Positions 12,098 to 23,529 of a stretch of 64,000 nt of DNA are shown in pieces (the stretch's first letter is position 1; each line of letters begins with the position of its first letter). The stretch lies in assembly GCF_914767665.1 (NCBI RefSeq), contig NC_059502.1:33436812-33500811 (forward strand), written 5' to 3'. Under the pieces are notes generated by a model. That model was not told the DNA's origin. It saw nothing but the letters and a program-made list of their open reading frames with translations, and searched no databases. The DNA comes from Harmonia axyridis (Eukaryota > Arthropoda > Insecta > Coleoptera > Coccinellidae). Position numbers and translations under genes: made by a program.

Positions 12098-12313
12098 TAT
12101 AATTTCAAGGTCTAGAAATTTACTGGATGGGAGATCTTCAAGTGGCCCTGAATGAAGAACAATACAGCCAATTTTCGGGCTAATGGACAATATATGTATG
12201 TACAAGCACCTCCTTTTGTCTTTTCGTAAAAGACCGAAATAAGGTATGAATTGTCATTCTTCCGGGTGAACTTCTAACGAGAATATGCTTTTCTATTTTT
12301 GTTTTTATATACA

Positions 12314-12890
12314 GGGTGTTCCTAAATTGGGCGTTCAAACGAAAATGACAGATTCCTCGGAACGCTTTGTTTTCGAGATACAGGGTATTAAAGTTTGATT
12401 TTTTTCAAGTTTTTTCTCATAGCACCTTTTCTTCAAAATATATTCAACTTAAATTTTGCATATTGTATATATTCCAATTGGGAGTTTTCATCATCTGATA
12501 TGCTAATTTTAAATGCAAACCTATAGGATGATATTTTTTCTGAAACAGTACCCGTTTCTTTCTGTCAGAACTTTTTTTTGGTGGATCACTGATAGTTTAT
12601 AAAAATTTAAGAAGAAACTTTGGTCCTGTTCTACACTTTTTGGTTTCTTGTAGTTTTGTCATATCAGCTACCGATTTCGAGACAATTCTTTAGTACCCTC
12701 TGGAAAATACAAATTATTAAAAGGTTCAGTTAGCAAGTTGTAATGAATAAATTAATTAGGTATACCTGCTTGAGTTTTAGTATTTATTTACCTAATCCGT
12801 AGCGAAGATTAATGAAGATTAGATAAACAGGTATAATCATCCCAAGAAAGTAGCAATACAAAAAACACCCTGTATCTCGAAAACAGCTTT
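12314..12890 (+). repeat. Dispersed CAGGGTGTTCCT repeat family, copy 2
   Basis: CAGGGTGTTCCTAAATTGGG starts the copy. Homology to 6521-6985 runs to about 12740. At 12866-12890 an inverted CACCCTGTATCTCGAAAACA repeats the end of the family and may be its right terminus or a second fragment. Confidence 0.6.
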
Positions 12891-13394
12891 TGCGAGCACA
12901 TGTTTATAGAACTTTTTCAAAAAGTGTTATGAGTCGCTTCTGATAATAAATTATTGAAACTATCGATTTCCTTGTTATTTTAAAAGCGCTAATTATTATT
13001 GAATACATAAGCTGTGCTTCTTTATACCTTCAGACCATCCCACCAGGAAAATACACCTAGGTAGAAGAATAGAATTAGAATGATTAGATCGATTTAATAC
13101 CAGTTTGAAAAATTATGCACATCATTATAAAAGGAACCATTGAATATTTTTCATTTATTTCGAGATTTAATTCATTTTGTGTCTATTGTATGATTCTAAT
13201 GAAGTCATATATAGCCTGTCCCATTTAAAAACACCAACTATCCCCTATATACCTCTGAAACGGTTATTAGGAGTCAGTAGAGTATCATATAAACCATTTA
13301 AATTCCTGAAAAAAAGTTTTAGAATTTATCGCACATCTCGAAGCTCGAACAGAAACCCAGATATAGAGAAATATTTGAAACATTCATTTTTCAG

Positions 13395-14530
13395 AAACGA
13401 CATAAGCTTAGAAAAAGGACAACGATTTGTGGAATATGGAACGTACAGGGTCTATCTAGGAAGGTCAATGAAGTAGTGAGTGAACTCAAACACTTGAGGG
13501 TCGATGTCGCTGTATTGACGAAGACAAAGAAGAAGGACAGAGGGTCAGAGAGCTGGGGTGACTATGACCACTTTTTTAGTGGAGTATCCAAAGATCAACT
13601 GGCGAAACGTGGAGTTTCGATTCTGGTCCACAAAAGATACAGGAAACTGATATCTAATTGGGAGCCTATTAACGAGAGGCTCATTAAGATCAACCTTATA
13701 TTAAACGGATACCGAGTCACAGTATTGGGTGTTTATGCTCTAAATGACGATGAAACAGTCAAGGAAAAAGACGCCTTCTTCGAACAACTACATCAGGAGA
13801 TAAGAAAAATCGGAAATCCAGAGAACTTATTAGATTAGGAGACTTGAATGCAAGGGTGGGGAGAAAGAAAGGAAACCACGTCGTTGGAGAATTCGGTGAA
13901 TCAACAGAAAATGATAATGGCAAAAGGTTAATATCGGTATGTGAACAAAACCAGCTAAAAATCTTGAATGGCTTCTTCCAACACCGAGACATCCATAAGT
14001 TCACATGGACTCAAAATACGAAAAACCTGAAAAGTATCATAGATTATGTGATAACACGACAGAACTCCCGATTAATCTACGAGGACGTGAGGGTGAACAG
14101 AGGCATCTCTTGTGGAAGCAATCATTACTTTTTAAAGACCAGAATTACTGCCCCTTATGACAAGAAACTACGTAAATCCTCTTCAGCTTCTCAAAATGAT
14201 ACAGAATACGAAGTGCTATCGCCTATCCGATACAACTTGGAAGAATTCGATCACGAAAGCATCAAACTCCTATATAAATAGGGATTGGACACAAAATTGA
14301 ATATTGAAAACTTTGACACCATTGAGAAAGAATACAACCACTTAAAATCTTGCTTACACTCAGCGGCATCGGAAGCATTAGGCACTCAAAACCAACAGAG
14401 CAAACGAAGAAAACCATACTGGTGGGATGATGAACTAGAAGGTGAGATAGAGGCGAAACGACGAGAATACCTAAGTTCTGAAAAGGCTAATGACAGAGAA
14501 AGATACAAAATTCAACAGAAAAAGGTTAGG

Positions 14531-14562
<32 letters not shown>

Positions 14563-16411
14563 GTTTATTTGAGAACGCTCTGTTACAAATAAACTTAATC
14601 ACAGAGATAGATAATCTATCTGTGCGTGATAAAATGATGATAAAAGATGATCGCAAAGAAAAAGAATGATAAGTGGGAGAACACATGCCAGCGACTAAAT
14701 GCCTACTTCGGGGGGAAAAGGAGTACTGAAAGCTGGAGAGTACTGAAGAAAATGAGGAACGACGCAACTAAGGAAATCATTTCACCTATAACAATGAATG
14801 GAAACAATATTTCGCTGGCATGCTCAATGAAGATAGGCAAGAATTCACAACAACAGGCTATGCAGATGTTAACATAACAACTCAAGGAACACCAGTTACG
14901 ATAAATACAAGAGAAGTTGAAGATGTATGTCGACAGTTGAAAAATGGTAGATCTCCCGGACCTGGTAACATCCCTGCTGAATTGATAAAGTATGGATCAG
15001 ACAAACTGTATGAGAGGCTGAAAAATATCTTTCAAAGTTGTATAAACGAGTCAGCGGTGCCCAGTGAATGGAACACATCTGACATCACAACTATTCATAA
15101 AAAAGGCGACAAGAGTAGATGTGACAGTTACCGTGGTATATCCGTCTCGAATACCTTGAGCAGGACCTACGGAAGAATCCTCAAAAAGCGGATAGAGGAA
15201 GAATACAGTCAAATGGAGGCAGAAGAACAGGCCCGATTTAGAGCGGGCAGATCAACGGTTGATCATCTTTTCACAGTCACTCAGTTCATTGAGAAGAAAC
15301 TGTCCTTCAATCGAGATGTACATTTGCTCTTTGTCGACCTTAAAAAGCATTCGATAGTGTACCGTTGGCGAAACTTTGAGAGATCTTGCAAGAAAGCAAC
15401 ATCAATGTGGAAATACTCAAAGCTGTCAAATCGCTGTACGAGAATTATGGAGCGAAAGTTAAATTAGGAAATAAGCTCACTTCGAGATTCAGCGTGTCAA
15501 AAGGATTGAAGCAAGGATGCTGTTTGTCGCCTTCATTATTCAAAATATACCTGGAACGAGCACTTAAGGTTTGGAAAAGCAAATGCCACAATATGGGTAC
15601 TCCATTGGATGAGGAAACAACACTCTACACGCTTTCGTTTGCGGACGATCAAATTGTGATAGCCCAGGATGTAGATGACCTGAACTACATGACGCGCAAA
15701 TTAGTAGAGGAGTATGCCAAATGGGGGCTGGAGGTGAACATCTAGAAGACACAATACTTGTGCATTGGTGGTGGTCGTCAGAGCTCTGATCCGGACCTGA
15801 CTTTGTCTAGCTCTCAATCAATAAAACAGTGCAAGGCCTACAAATACCTGGGATTAAGAATATCAGAGGATGGAGTTCTCGATAAATCGATACGAGAAAG
15901 GAATACCCTCGGCAGGAGGGCGATATCGATGCTCAATGGTGTTTTATGAGATAAAAATATATCCAAAGAAAATAAAAAAAGGATTTACAACACAATTGTT
16001 AAGAGCATTGAAACATACAGCTCGGAAGTATGGCCAATAAAGGCTAAAACTGAAAAAATGCTCATGGCTACCGAGATGGACTTCTGGAGAAGATCAGCGG
16101 GCAGATCAAGAATAGAAAGAATTCGTATCAAAAGAATAAGAGAAATAATAGGTGTCAAAAGTAACATCGTGAATGACATCCGAACTAAACAGCTCATATG
16201 GTTCGGCCATGTACAGAGGATGCCGGACAATAGAATTCCGAAGAAAAACTTTAAATGGACCCCACAAGGACGTAGAAGAAGAGGAAAACCTAGAAAAAGT
16301 TGGAGGGAAGGCGTCGACAAAGAGATGAGAGACACCGGACTAGGCGAAGAACTATGGAGATACCGGGCCGAATGGCGATTAGAAATCGGAAGACGTCGGA
16401 GAACGTTTTGA
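13395..16411 (+). mobile_element. RTE-type LINE, nearly full-length but broken by frameshifts
   Basis: Endonuclease segment at about 13470-14200 (VDVAVLTKTKKK, GVSILVHKRY, VLGVYALNDD, then DLNARVG and SIIDYVITRQ). Reverse transcriptase at about 14930-15740 (LKNGRSPGPGNIPAELIKYG, SYRGISVSNT, AGRSTVDHLFTVTQFIEK, LKQGCCLSPSLF, and the catalytic FADD at 15638-15649). The tail has HVQRMPDNRIPKK and GRRRRGKPRKSW up to 16411. The order and motifs match RTE/BovB-like elements (often mislabelled craniofacial development protein 2-like). At least five frame changes and an in-frame TAG near 13836 make it non-functional. A short LINE tail is inserted at about 14530-14645. Confidence 0.9.
14530..14645 (-). 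mobile_element. LINE 3' tail inserted in the RTE element
   Basis: An (ATA)n run at 14533-14562 followed by about 80 bp unrelated to the host element. Read on the minus strand it ends in AAATAAAC plus an ATT repeat, like other LINE tails here. The host frame stops making sense at AAAGGTTAGG and resumes near 14647 (AKKKNDKWENTCQRL). Severely 5'-truncated. Confidence 0.6.
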
Positions 16412-16639
16412 CCCGATACTTATACATATATATATTTTTCAGAAACACCGTGTAACTCGAGAACGAATCAAGATATGACTTGTTTCTGATATATTATTAT
16501 GTATTTCGAAAAAAGAGATGCTTTCATTAAGCTTCGAAGTTGGAATGTCTATGGCATAGACCTACAATAACATTATTCTATGTCTATGGTCTATTGCTGT
16601 TTGTACAGTGACAACTGACATAGTGGCGACAAGCGTGGT

Positions 16640-17234
16640 CTCGTTTTTGATTGGCTGAGCCTAAATATGGCGGTTTTTTGTTCACATTCTCCATTTACCT
16701 GATTTTTGGGATTTATTCAAAATGTAAGGCCCATTGTATTTAGTCACTGTAGAATTCTTCAGTTGAATAAATTTCTTCTATATATAGTCCATTCAGGAAT
16801 TATTGACATCGAAGTAGGCCTTGAACGTCTAGCCACGGCTTTATTTCTGGTTACAAAAATATCACTAAAAATTGATGTGGTTCATCATAGAAATAACCAG
16901 TTTAAATTATTTTCATCATTTTTCTATCCGAAAGATCCTAAATTTTCGAAATTACGATTATTGCGAAGGAACGCATACAGTCATGATTTCATAAATTGGA
17001 ATTCAGATTATATAACGAAAAAATATAGTGAAATGCTATCTCATTTCAAGGAAATCCGATGAAGAGATATCTATTCATTCAAGAGTCGACCATGAAAGAT
17101 CCTATTGGAGATCATTAAAATATGCATATTCCTTTTCTCCAAAGGCTCTTCAAAAATTGTTGCATTCTTCATGGACACTGGATACCAACCTGCTTGCAAA
17201 ATTTTTATCATATAACTCTTATGAATCATTTTAA
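16640..17234 (+). pseudogene. Unidentified broken ORF
   Basis: From about 16789 (after a possible acceptor, CTATATATAG) one frame stays open to TGA at 17060-17062, with protein-like composition (VGLERLATALFLVTK, FYPKDPKFSKLRLLRRN). The next frame takes over at the same point and runs open to TAA at 17234 (SDEEISIHSRVDHERSYWRS, FSPKALQKLLHSSW). A single-base shift at about 17045-17060 would join them. No ATG opens the first segment. GATTGGCTG (an inverted CCAAT box) lies upstream near 16653. It may be a decayed gene or retrocopy; I do not recognise the family. Confidence 0.3.
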
Positions 17235-17239
17235 CTGTG

Positions 17240-18284
17240 GTGTCTAAACTGGTTGATGGTGTAGCTTAGTGAATGGAAGAGCCATATCATAAGACAGAAA
17301 TAAAACTCAAAGAATCCATTTGGTATAAGAAGAATTTTGACATCACAGTTGTACTGTAACTTTCAAAATTGGAACCAATTTATCAGCCGATGTGTCAATT
17401 ACTTTCCAAAGTCACTATTTATGTGAAACTGATCATGACATGAATGATTGATTAAACTTGTATGAAAAATATAGATAATATTTATACACTTCAATTTTTA
17501 TTGAAATTTTTTTATACTATTTACTAATAAATTACACAAAGTATTTTGTAACAGCTTTGACTCACTCACTAAAAGAATTTTTGCATGAAATTATATTTAA
17601 TTTGTGAATTTTAAAATTTTATTGCATTCTGTTATTATCTTTAAGTGGTTAGGAGGTGAAGGAATTTTCAAATTTACTCTTCTGGATATATTTTCGATGA
17701 AATACTCAGTAAAAATTCTATAAAGCAATTAGAATTTATTAGATTTTTGAATTACTCATTGAAGAACAATCAAATATTATCAGGCCCAATGATTTTGATT
17801 TTGACATGTGTCAGTTCCGTTCAGTGAATTTTATTCTTAAGTTAAATGGTTCTATGTCACAATTCGCCTTTTTTATTTTTTATGTTTAATTAAGGTACTA
17901 TAGCTGTTTGTGTTTCTGGTGCCGCCACCTCTGTTTCTTTTGTTGTACACTTTGTTGGCAAATACTCTAGCTGTAGAGTTTTCTGCAACGCTAACTCCTC
18001 CTAGATCATAGACTGCAGTCTTTGATTATTCTATGTATATGTCCTAGATTCATATCTAAAATCTAAATGTTATGGAATCCACTGGACTAACTGATTCAAA
18101 AGACTTCAAAACATTCGTGTCAAAATTTGGGAAGAGAATGAAGAGATCTTAGAGTATAGAAGTATTCTATATTCTATGTTCTAAGGAAGAGAGTCAGATC
18201 ATAGATAAACTAGATTAGTTTGTCTATGATCGAGATATTGAAATTGAAGGTTATGTAACACTACATTTGTTGATTGTTTGAAAT
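17240..18284. other. AT-rich, no gene
   Basis: It includes an 18193-18229 hairpin (GATCATAGATAAACT paired with AGTTTGTCTATGATC, one mismatch). It should also contain the 5' end of the mariner at 18285, which I could not locate. Confidence 0.5.
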
Positions 18285-19274
18285 ATGGATAAAAATGAGT
18301 TCCGTGTATTGATTAAACACTGTTTTTTGATGGGAAAAAATACTGTGAAAGCAAAGCAATGGCTTGATAAGTGTTATCCAGATTCTGCTCCATCAATAAC
18401 AACGGTTAAAAGGTGGTATGCTGACTTTAAACGTGGTCGAAGAAACACTGACGATGCTGAACGCTCTGGTCGTCCGAATTCGGCAGTTGTTTCAGAAAAC
18501 ATAACAAAAATCCACGAAATGATTTTGAGCGATCGTAAATTGAAGTTGCGTGAGATAGCGATGGAATTGAAGATATCAGAAGGCAGTGTATTCACTATTT
18601 TGCGTGAACATTTGTCCATGAAAAAGCTTTGCTCAAAATGGGTGCCGCGCTTGCTTACCCCCGATCAAAAGAAACAACGCATTTTCGATTCCGAAAGGTG
18701 TTTAGAGCTGTTTAAGCGTGATGAACAGGATTTTTTACGTCGATATGTGACAGTTAATGAAACATGGATTCATCACTACACTCCTGATTCAAAGACATCA
18801 GCTGGCAAGGTTATGGCATCTGTATTTTGGGATGTGCAAGGTATATTGTTCATTGACTATTTTGACAAAGGTAAAAAGATCAGCAGTGAATATTACATAA
18901 AGTTATTGGATCGATTGTGTGCAGAAATTATAAAAAAGCGTCCTCAAATGCAAGAGAAAAAAATTCTTTTTCACCAAGACGATGCCCCTTGTCACATATC
19001 GATGGAAACCATGGCCAAATTAAATGAATTGCGCTTCCAACTGCTTGACCACCCAGCTTTTTCTCCAGATCTGTCCCCCAGTGATTACTGGCTTTTTGCA
19101 GACCTGGAAAAAATGCTCCAGGGAAAGAAATTTGGCTCAAATGAAGAAGTCATTGCTGAGGTTGAAGCCTATTTCGAAAGGAAAGACAAATCATTCTATA
19201 GAAAAGGTATTGAAAAATTAGAGGAGCGTTGGAGTACATGTATCACTCTTGAAGGTGATTATGTTGAAGAATAA
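18285..19274 (+). CDS. mariner transposase, uninterrupted ORF with altered catalytic site
   Basis: One 329-codon frame, ATG to TAA, encodes a Tc1/mariner DD34D-class transposase. It has an N-terminal helix-turn-helix (residues about 1-50), a second HTH (about 80-115), the linker WVPRLLTPDQ (119-128), then the RNase-H-like catalytic domain. The second and third acidic residues are present: D232 in HQDDAPCH and D267 in SPSDYWLF, 34 residues apart. The first is lost: VTVNETWIHH has Asn158 where the family has Asp. Right after it (HYTPDSKTSAGK, about 165-175) some 20 residues usual in this subfamily are missing, in frame. Normal length is about 345-350. It should bind DNA but not cut it. The relatives I recall are cecropia/mellifera-type mariners. 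No clear terminal repeats were found. Confidence 0.9.
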   Translation: MDKNEFRVLIKHCFLMGKNTVKAKQWLDKCYPDSAPSITTVKRWYADFKRGRRNTDDAERSGRPNSAVVSENITKIHEMILSDRKLKLREIAMELKISEGSVFTILREHLSMKKLCSKWVPRLLTPDQKKQRIFDSERCLELFKRDEQDFLRRYVTVNETWIHHYTPDSKTSAGKVMASVFWDVQGILFIDYFDKGKKISSEYYIKLLDRLCAEIIKKRPQMQEKKILFHQDDAPCHISMETMAKLNELRFQLLDHPAFSPDLSPSDYWLFADLEKMLQGKKFGSNEEVIAEVEAYFERKDKSFYRKGIEKLEERWSTCITLEGDYVEE

Positions 19275-19330
19275 AGTCGAATTATTAAAGAAAAATATAT
19301 ATTTTTTTACTGATTAGGTTTGAGAGAAGT
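19275..19330 (+). other. Possible mariner 3' flank / degraded terminal repeat
   Basis: After the stop codon, TTTTTTTACTGATTAGG (around 19299-19316) resembles a second site just after the next MITE (TTTTTACTAATTAGGCCTGG, about 19934). Either could be the mariner 3' end. No matching 5' inverted copy was found upstream of 18285. Confidence 0.25.
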
Positions 19331-19443
19331 GTTATATGAGATGTGATTATAATTGTTGTTAGAAGTTTATCGAGGAGTTCTGATGATACAATCCTCTTGA
19401 CATTCAACATGAACATTCAAGTGGTTATTTCCCATTATAGGTA

Positions 19444-19921
19444 ACCGGTGTGAAGTTATCCACATCCACAAGTACACTCCTAGCCAAAAGTAGTGTCCTA
19501 GCAAAAAATGATATATTTATGATTTTCAATATGAAAATGCATGGTAATTTATTATTTGACTCAAGCAATTCAGACTCTTCATATTTTTTTCTATTATTGA
19601 ACATTTTTTAGCAATTTAGAGGGTTGTTAATGTTGTGATAGGGACCATTTCTAGTTAAAAATTCATAACATTTTTGTTTGGAAGAGTACCGTGTTCTGCT
19701 TTTAGTATGTGATAAACAGAGGAAAACTGAATCAAATGACATACCCCAAATAGTTTGTCAGGCCTCGGGGAGGGAGGAAACTGCGAAAAGTCTGTATTGC
19801 TTGAGTCAAATAATAAATTACCATCCATTTTCATATTTAAAATCATAAATATACCATTTTTTGCTTGGACCCTACTTTTGGCTCGGAGTGTACTTGTGGA
19901 TGTGGATAACTTCACACCGGT
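19444..19921. mobile_element. MITE with about 137-bp inverted repeats and 9-bp target duplication
   Basis: The left end begins ACCGGTGTGAAGTTATCCAC, and the right end is its reverse complement. The two arms (about 19444-19580 and 19785-19921) match over roughly 137 bp with few differences, around a roughly 200-bp centre. TTATAGGTA occurs directly on both sides (19435-19443 and 19922-19930), a perfect 9-bp duplication. A 9-bp duplication and long arms would suit a Mutator-like origin, but there is no coding sequence to confirm it. Confidence 0.85.
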
Positions 19922-20599
19922 TTATAGGTACTGTTTTTACTAATTAGGCCTGGGACTTATTGAATGAAGTATTACATGTTGTATCTGTGATCTCAATACA
20001 AAAAAATTTATTTCAGTCCCCAAGACAATGATGCATGAATTTGGGATCACATTTCTAACAGTAACTTTGTATTTCTGAAGATGAAAACATGGTTGTTGAA
20101 ACCTCCATTAAACGTTTTTAATGATTATGTAGATCAAAGTGTGATTACTGCAATTGCAAAATTTCAAGCTGATCACATCATCAGAACCAAAGAAAATTCA
20201 AGTAGAATATTGTAAAATAAATACCAAATATTTCCGTGATACCAAATTTGATCAAGTTGAAATTTTACGTGTATATATAGAATAACAAGAGCTAATATTG
20301 AATCTCTGCTAAATCTAATTTTTTTTTTATTTGAGAATTACTGTGGTCTTACCTTTTATTATTTAAAATCACAGCATAGGTGAATATTTTTTACATTATA
20401 TAGTATCTAAACTGTATTGCGATCTTCTGACATCTCTAAGGTGTTTACTCAAGACTTCTAATGAACAAATCCTATAAGTTAGAATATTTCAATAAAAATA
20501 ACACAATGGAATATAACACGATTTCCATTCAGCGACATAAACCCTTGTAGTAATGGATTCATAACACTAGAAATATGTTTTTATTTCCCTGCTAAGCTA

Positions 20600-21300
20600 G
20601 CGTTACAAGGACTGCTAAATGTTGATATTAATAAAATATCTGAATGGAAAGATATTCAGCTACTTTATCAGTATGATAGAGGAGCAGATGATGGCTAGAA
20701 GGTTCTACCAAATCTAACCAATGAAAACAAATTGAAAAAGATGAAAATCAAACATGCTGCCCAGATTATTATCCAAAGGTTGGCAGCAACACTTGACTTA
20801 ATGACTTTAATTGGTTAGTCTTCTGAAGATATATTTTTCATATAGCATAAGCACACAATTATTATTATTATTCCATATGCAATTAAACCTTATTCTTTAT
20901 GCATTTACAGAGCAAGAAAGCAGGAAGAATGTTAACCACAGAAGTGTTGTACTTTTTTGACTGTTAATGTGATTCAGTAAATGGATCAAATAAACTTCCT
21001 GAAGGTGGTAAATTTTTACAAAAAGGTTTGGAATGAAGAAGCCCTGCAAATTCATGATTCAATGAACTTCCTAAGGATCAAGCAAGGCCTCCCACATTGA
21101 AAAATTGTTTTTTTACCATAAGACATATCATGGCAATTTAGGGATATCCTATAAATCTGAGTGTTTGTCTTATTTATCAATCAGAAGTCTGAATCAAGAT
21201 CCCAATAGAGGAGCTTTGGAGCTTAAAATAACAATCCCTCATCCTACCAATTGTGAGGATGACAAATGTGATGGTATGTTCATCTCCATAAAAAGTTTTT
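20600..21300 (+). pseudogene. Decayed P-element/THAP9-type transposase fragment
   Basis: Broken frames keep recognisable blocks in the right order: EWKDIQLLYQYDRG and KLKKMKIKHAAQIII (about 20640-20770), DSVNGSNKLPEGGKFL (about 20970-21025), and RSLNQDP followed by a GNCDNP-like PTNCEDD (about 21180-21265). These correspond to the central and C-terminal parts of P/THAP9-like transposases. Many stops and shifts are present, and no ends were found. It could be a distant relative of the source of the P-type MITEs in this window, but that is inference. Confidence 0.6.
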
Positions 21301-21305
21301 GTTGA

Positions 21306-22724
21306 TCATGATGGTAGTAAAAAAAAAATAAGTGATTGAAATATTCTAGAATACAAATGTTGAATCAGGCCAATTTAAAAAAAAATTTTTTTTCACAAAA
21401 GTTGAATGAATTGGCCTTCATCCTAAAAAAAAGGTGTTTAGTCTGCAGAAATTGCCTCTTTTTTAGTAAATGATTACGCTCAGAGTTTATTAATTTCCTG
21501 CAGAGAGTATAATGGTTCACTTGATTCACTCACTAGAAGATTGTGTTATCTGACGCCACTATTCGTAACAGCTTTCCATCTTATTTGCGAAATAATAAAC
21601 CTTCATTTAATAAACAACCTACGTATTTAATACATGAAATTGAGGATACGATACAAAATCATTTTATTTTAGAATTCTTATGTTGTGCAGATGAATATAA
21701 AATATTGACTGTGAAAACAATAATTCACAATTGTCAAAATTTTACACTGGTTCTTATAAAACTATATTAATAGCAAATAGAGTTTGTTCCAACAGAATCA
21801 TGAAAAAATCAAACACATCCTGTACATATTCATCAAGATTTGTGATGTAAATAATATTGTAAATAAATTATATAATAAAAAAAAACATGAATCTGCTTCT
21901 AATGATATAAAATGTTAATCCTCCATCAAACAGTCGGACAAACTATTCAATTTATCGCGCTTACGGCTTGTATTGGGTCGAAATAATGCGCACAATTACG
22001 AAATCAAAAACTCACTTCAATAACTTAATTTGAAAATTTTGTCATTCCCAATAAAATTCCTTTAGTCCAATCACAAAAAGGGAAAGGTTTCACACTTTAC
22101 ACTCAAGAAATGAATATATAATAATGAGATAAAATTTTCACTAGCTTCTCACTATACTTATCTTTCTCATTCGGAATAGTATTTGCATATGTGTAGCTAG
22201 GTCTCTGTGGACTTTTTTTTTCAAAAGCTGGTAGGTCTTCTGTGGCCAAAATTATTATTAAATGTTGCTAGAATGACACGTAGGTAACATGAAATGGTTC
22301 AAAAATTAACCGTTACTTCAATAGAACCTAGGTGGGAAATAAACTCAGCATAGGTAGTGTCCGAAGGCGGAGAAATCGACTTCCATCAAAGTTTTATTGA
22401 GATACAGTCAATTCTTGTTTTGTTATAATATCGTAATATTATATATACGGATCGTTTCGGCAGCAGTAAATCAAAATTTTGGACATTGTAAGTTACACCA
22501 TTTTTGGGAAAAAAAAATTCAAAATAATATTATAGTTCCTATTCATCCATTATCCTCAGTGGAACTAATAATTGAAATTGAACTGGACAAGTATAATGAG
22601 CATTTGTTTGTGAGAATATTTAATAGCAAATTTGTACAATTCAGGTCCCATTTATATATAATATGAAAGGTAGCTCAAATTTTACATTTCTCTTTCTCCA
22701 ACTTCACTGTTCTTATACTTTCTT
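21306..22724. other. AT-rich, no gene
   Basis: Open stretches at 21543-21770 and 22397-22666 have no start context, splice sites or family resemblance that I can support. Confidence 0.5.
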
Positions 22725-23525
22725 CTTATTAGTCTTTAGAATATTTTCTTTTGCAAGATCAGAATACATCAGCAATTTCCAAGTGTACAGTCTTCGTGGT
22801 GATGGTTTATAGAAAGTATTCAGTTTATACCAGTTGTTGTTCTGTAGCGAATGTATTCACGTGATCCCCTCTCTCTCCTAATTCATAAGGACCCACGTAG
22901 TCTGCTGTTCTTTCTCGACCAATTTTTGTATTGTAGTCCCCCATCATTATAGTCATATGATGTTTGGAGAGGCTTTTATGTGTTCAACAGCTCTTTGTGA
23001 AAGTTCTATATTTCTTTGTTTTTTCTGATGTTGCAGCATATATCTGAATGGTATTAAATGTTACAAGGCTTGTATTAATATTAAGTAATGCAAGGACTGC
23101 CTCGGTGGTGCAGTGGACTGAATTGTTGACTGTGGTGCCGAAGGTACCGGGTTCGAATCCTGGCTAGGTCATGGATGTTGTACATGTCCGGTGATGGTTA
23201 GGTTAGAGGCTAATGACTGTAGCAGTCGATGCCTTCAACGAAAGAAAAAAAAATAGGTAATGCAATACTTTCCGAGATAGGTGTGAAATTAGAAATACAG
23301 CCCTGAACTACTCTTAAAAACCAAATCCACTCCACATTGTTGTTCGTTTCTAGCCACTCTTGAATGGTATATTCGATAATCATTTACAAGGCATTGTCCA
23401 GTTCCTGGTCATTTTATCCCACCCGCATCCATGCTTTTTATTTACAGTCTCTTCATCTCCTGTATTAGATTGTGGGCCCTTCCAGCCACAACGTTCTCAT
23501 TTCCATGTACAAATCCTTGCGACCG
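22725..23525 (-). pseudogene. Decayed RTE-type endonuclease fragment, split by a SINE
   Basis: The minus strand, with several frame changes, reads HNLIQEMKRL, PGTGQCLVNDYRIYHS, NEQQCGVDLVF, then after the SINE VTFNTIQIYAAT, HHMTIMMGDYNTKIGRERT and VGPYELGERG. This is the N-terminal apurinic endonuclease of an RTE-like LINE, with the GDxNxKIG core. It is more degraded than, and distinct from, the element at 13395-16411. No reverse transcriptase follows. Confidence 0.75.
23094..23256 (+). mobile_element. tRNA-derived SINE
   Basis: It contains an A-box-like TGGTGCAGTGG (about 23107) and a B box GGTTCGAATCC (about 23150), spaced as in a tRNA-like RNA polymerase III promoter. A short body and an A-rich tail (about 23240-23253) follow. 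The perfect 9-bp duplication GTAATGCAA (23085-23093, 23257-23265) marks retroposition. Removing it restores continuity of the endonuclease relic. It is not a functional tRNA gene. Confidence 0.88.
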
Positions 23526-23529
23526 ACCT

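Noticed and set aside
23103..23170. Functional tRNA gene
   Set aside because: The A and B boxes are present, but there is no proper cloverleaf. The segment continues into a tail with a target duplication, so it is a SINE.
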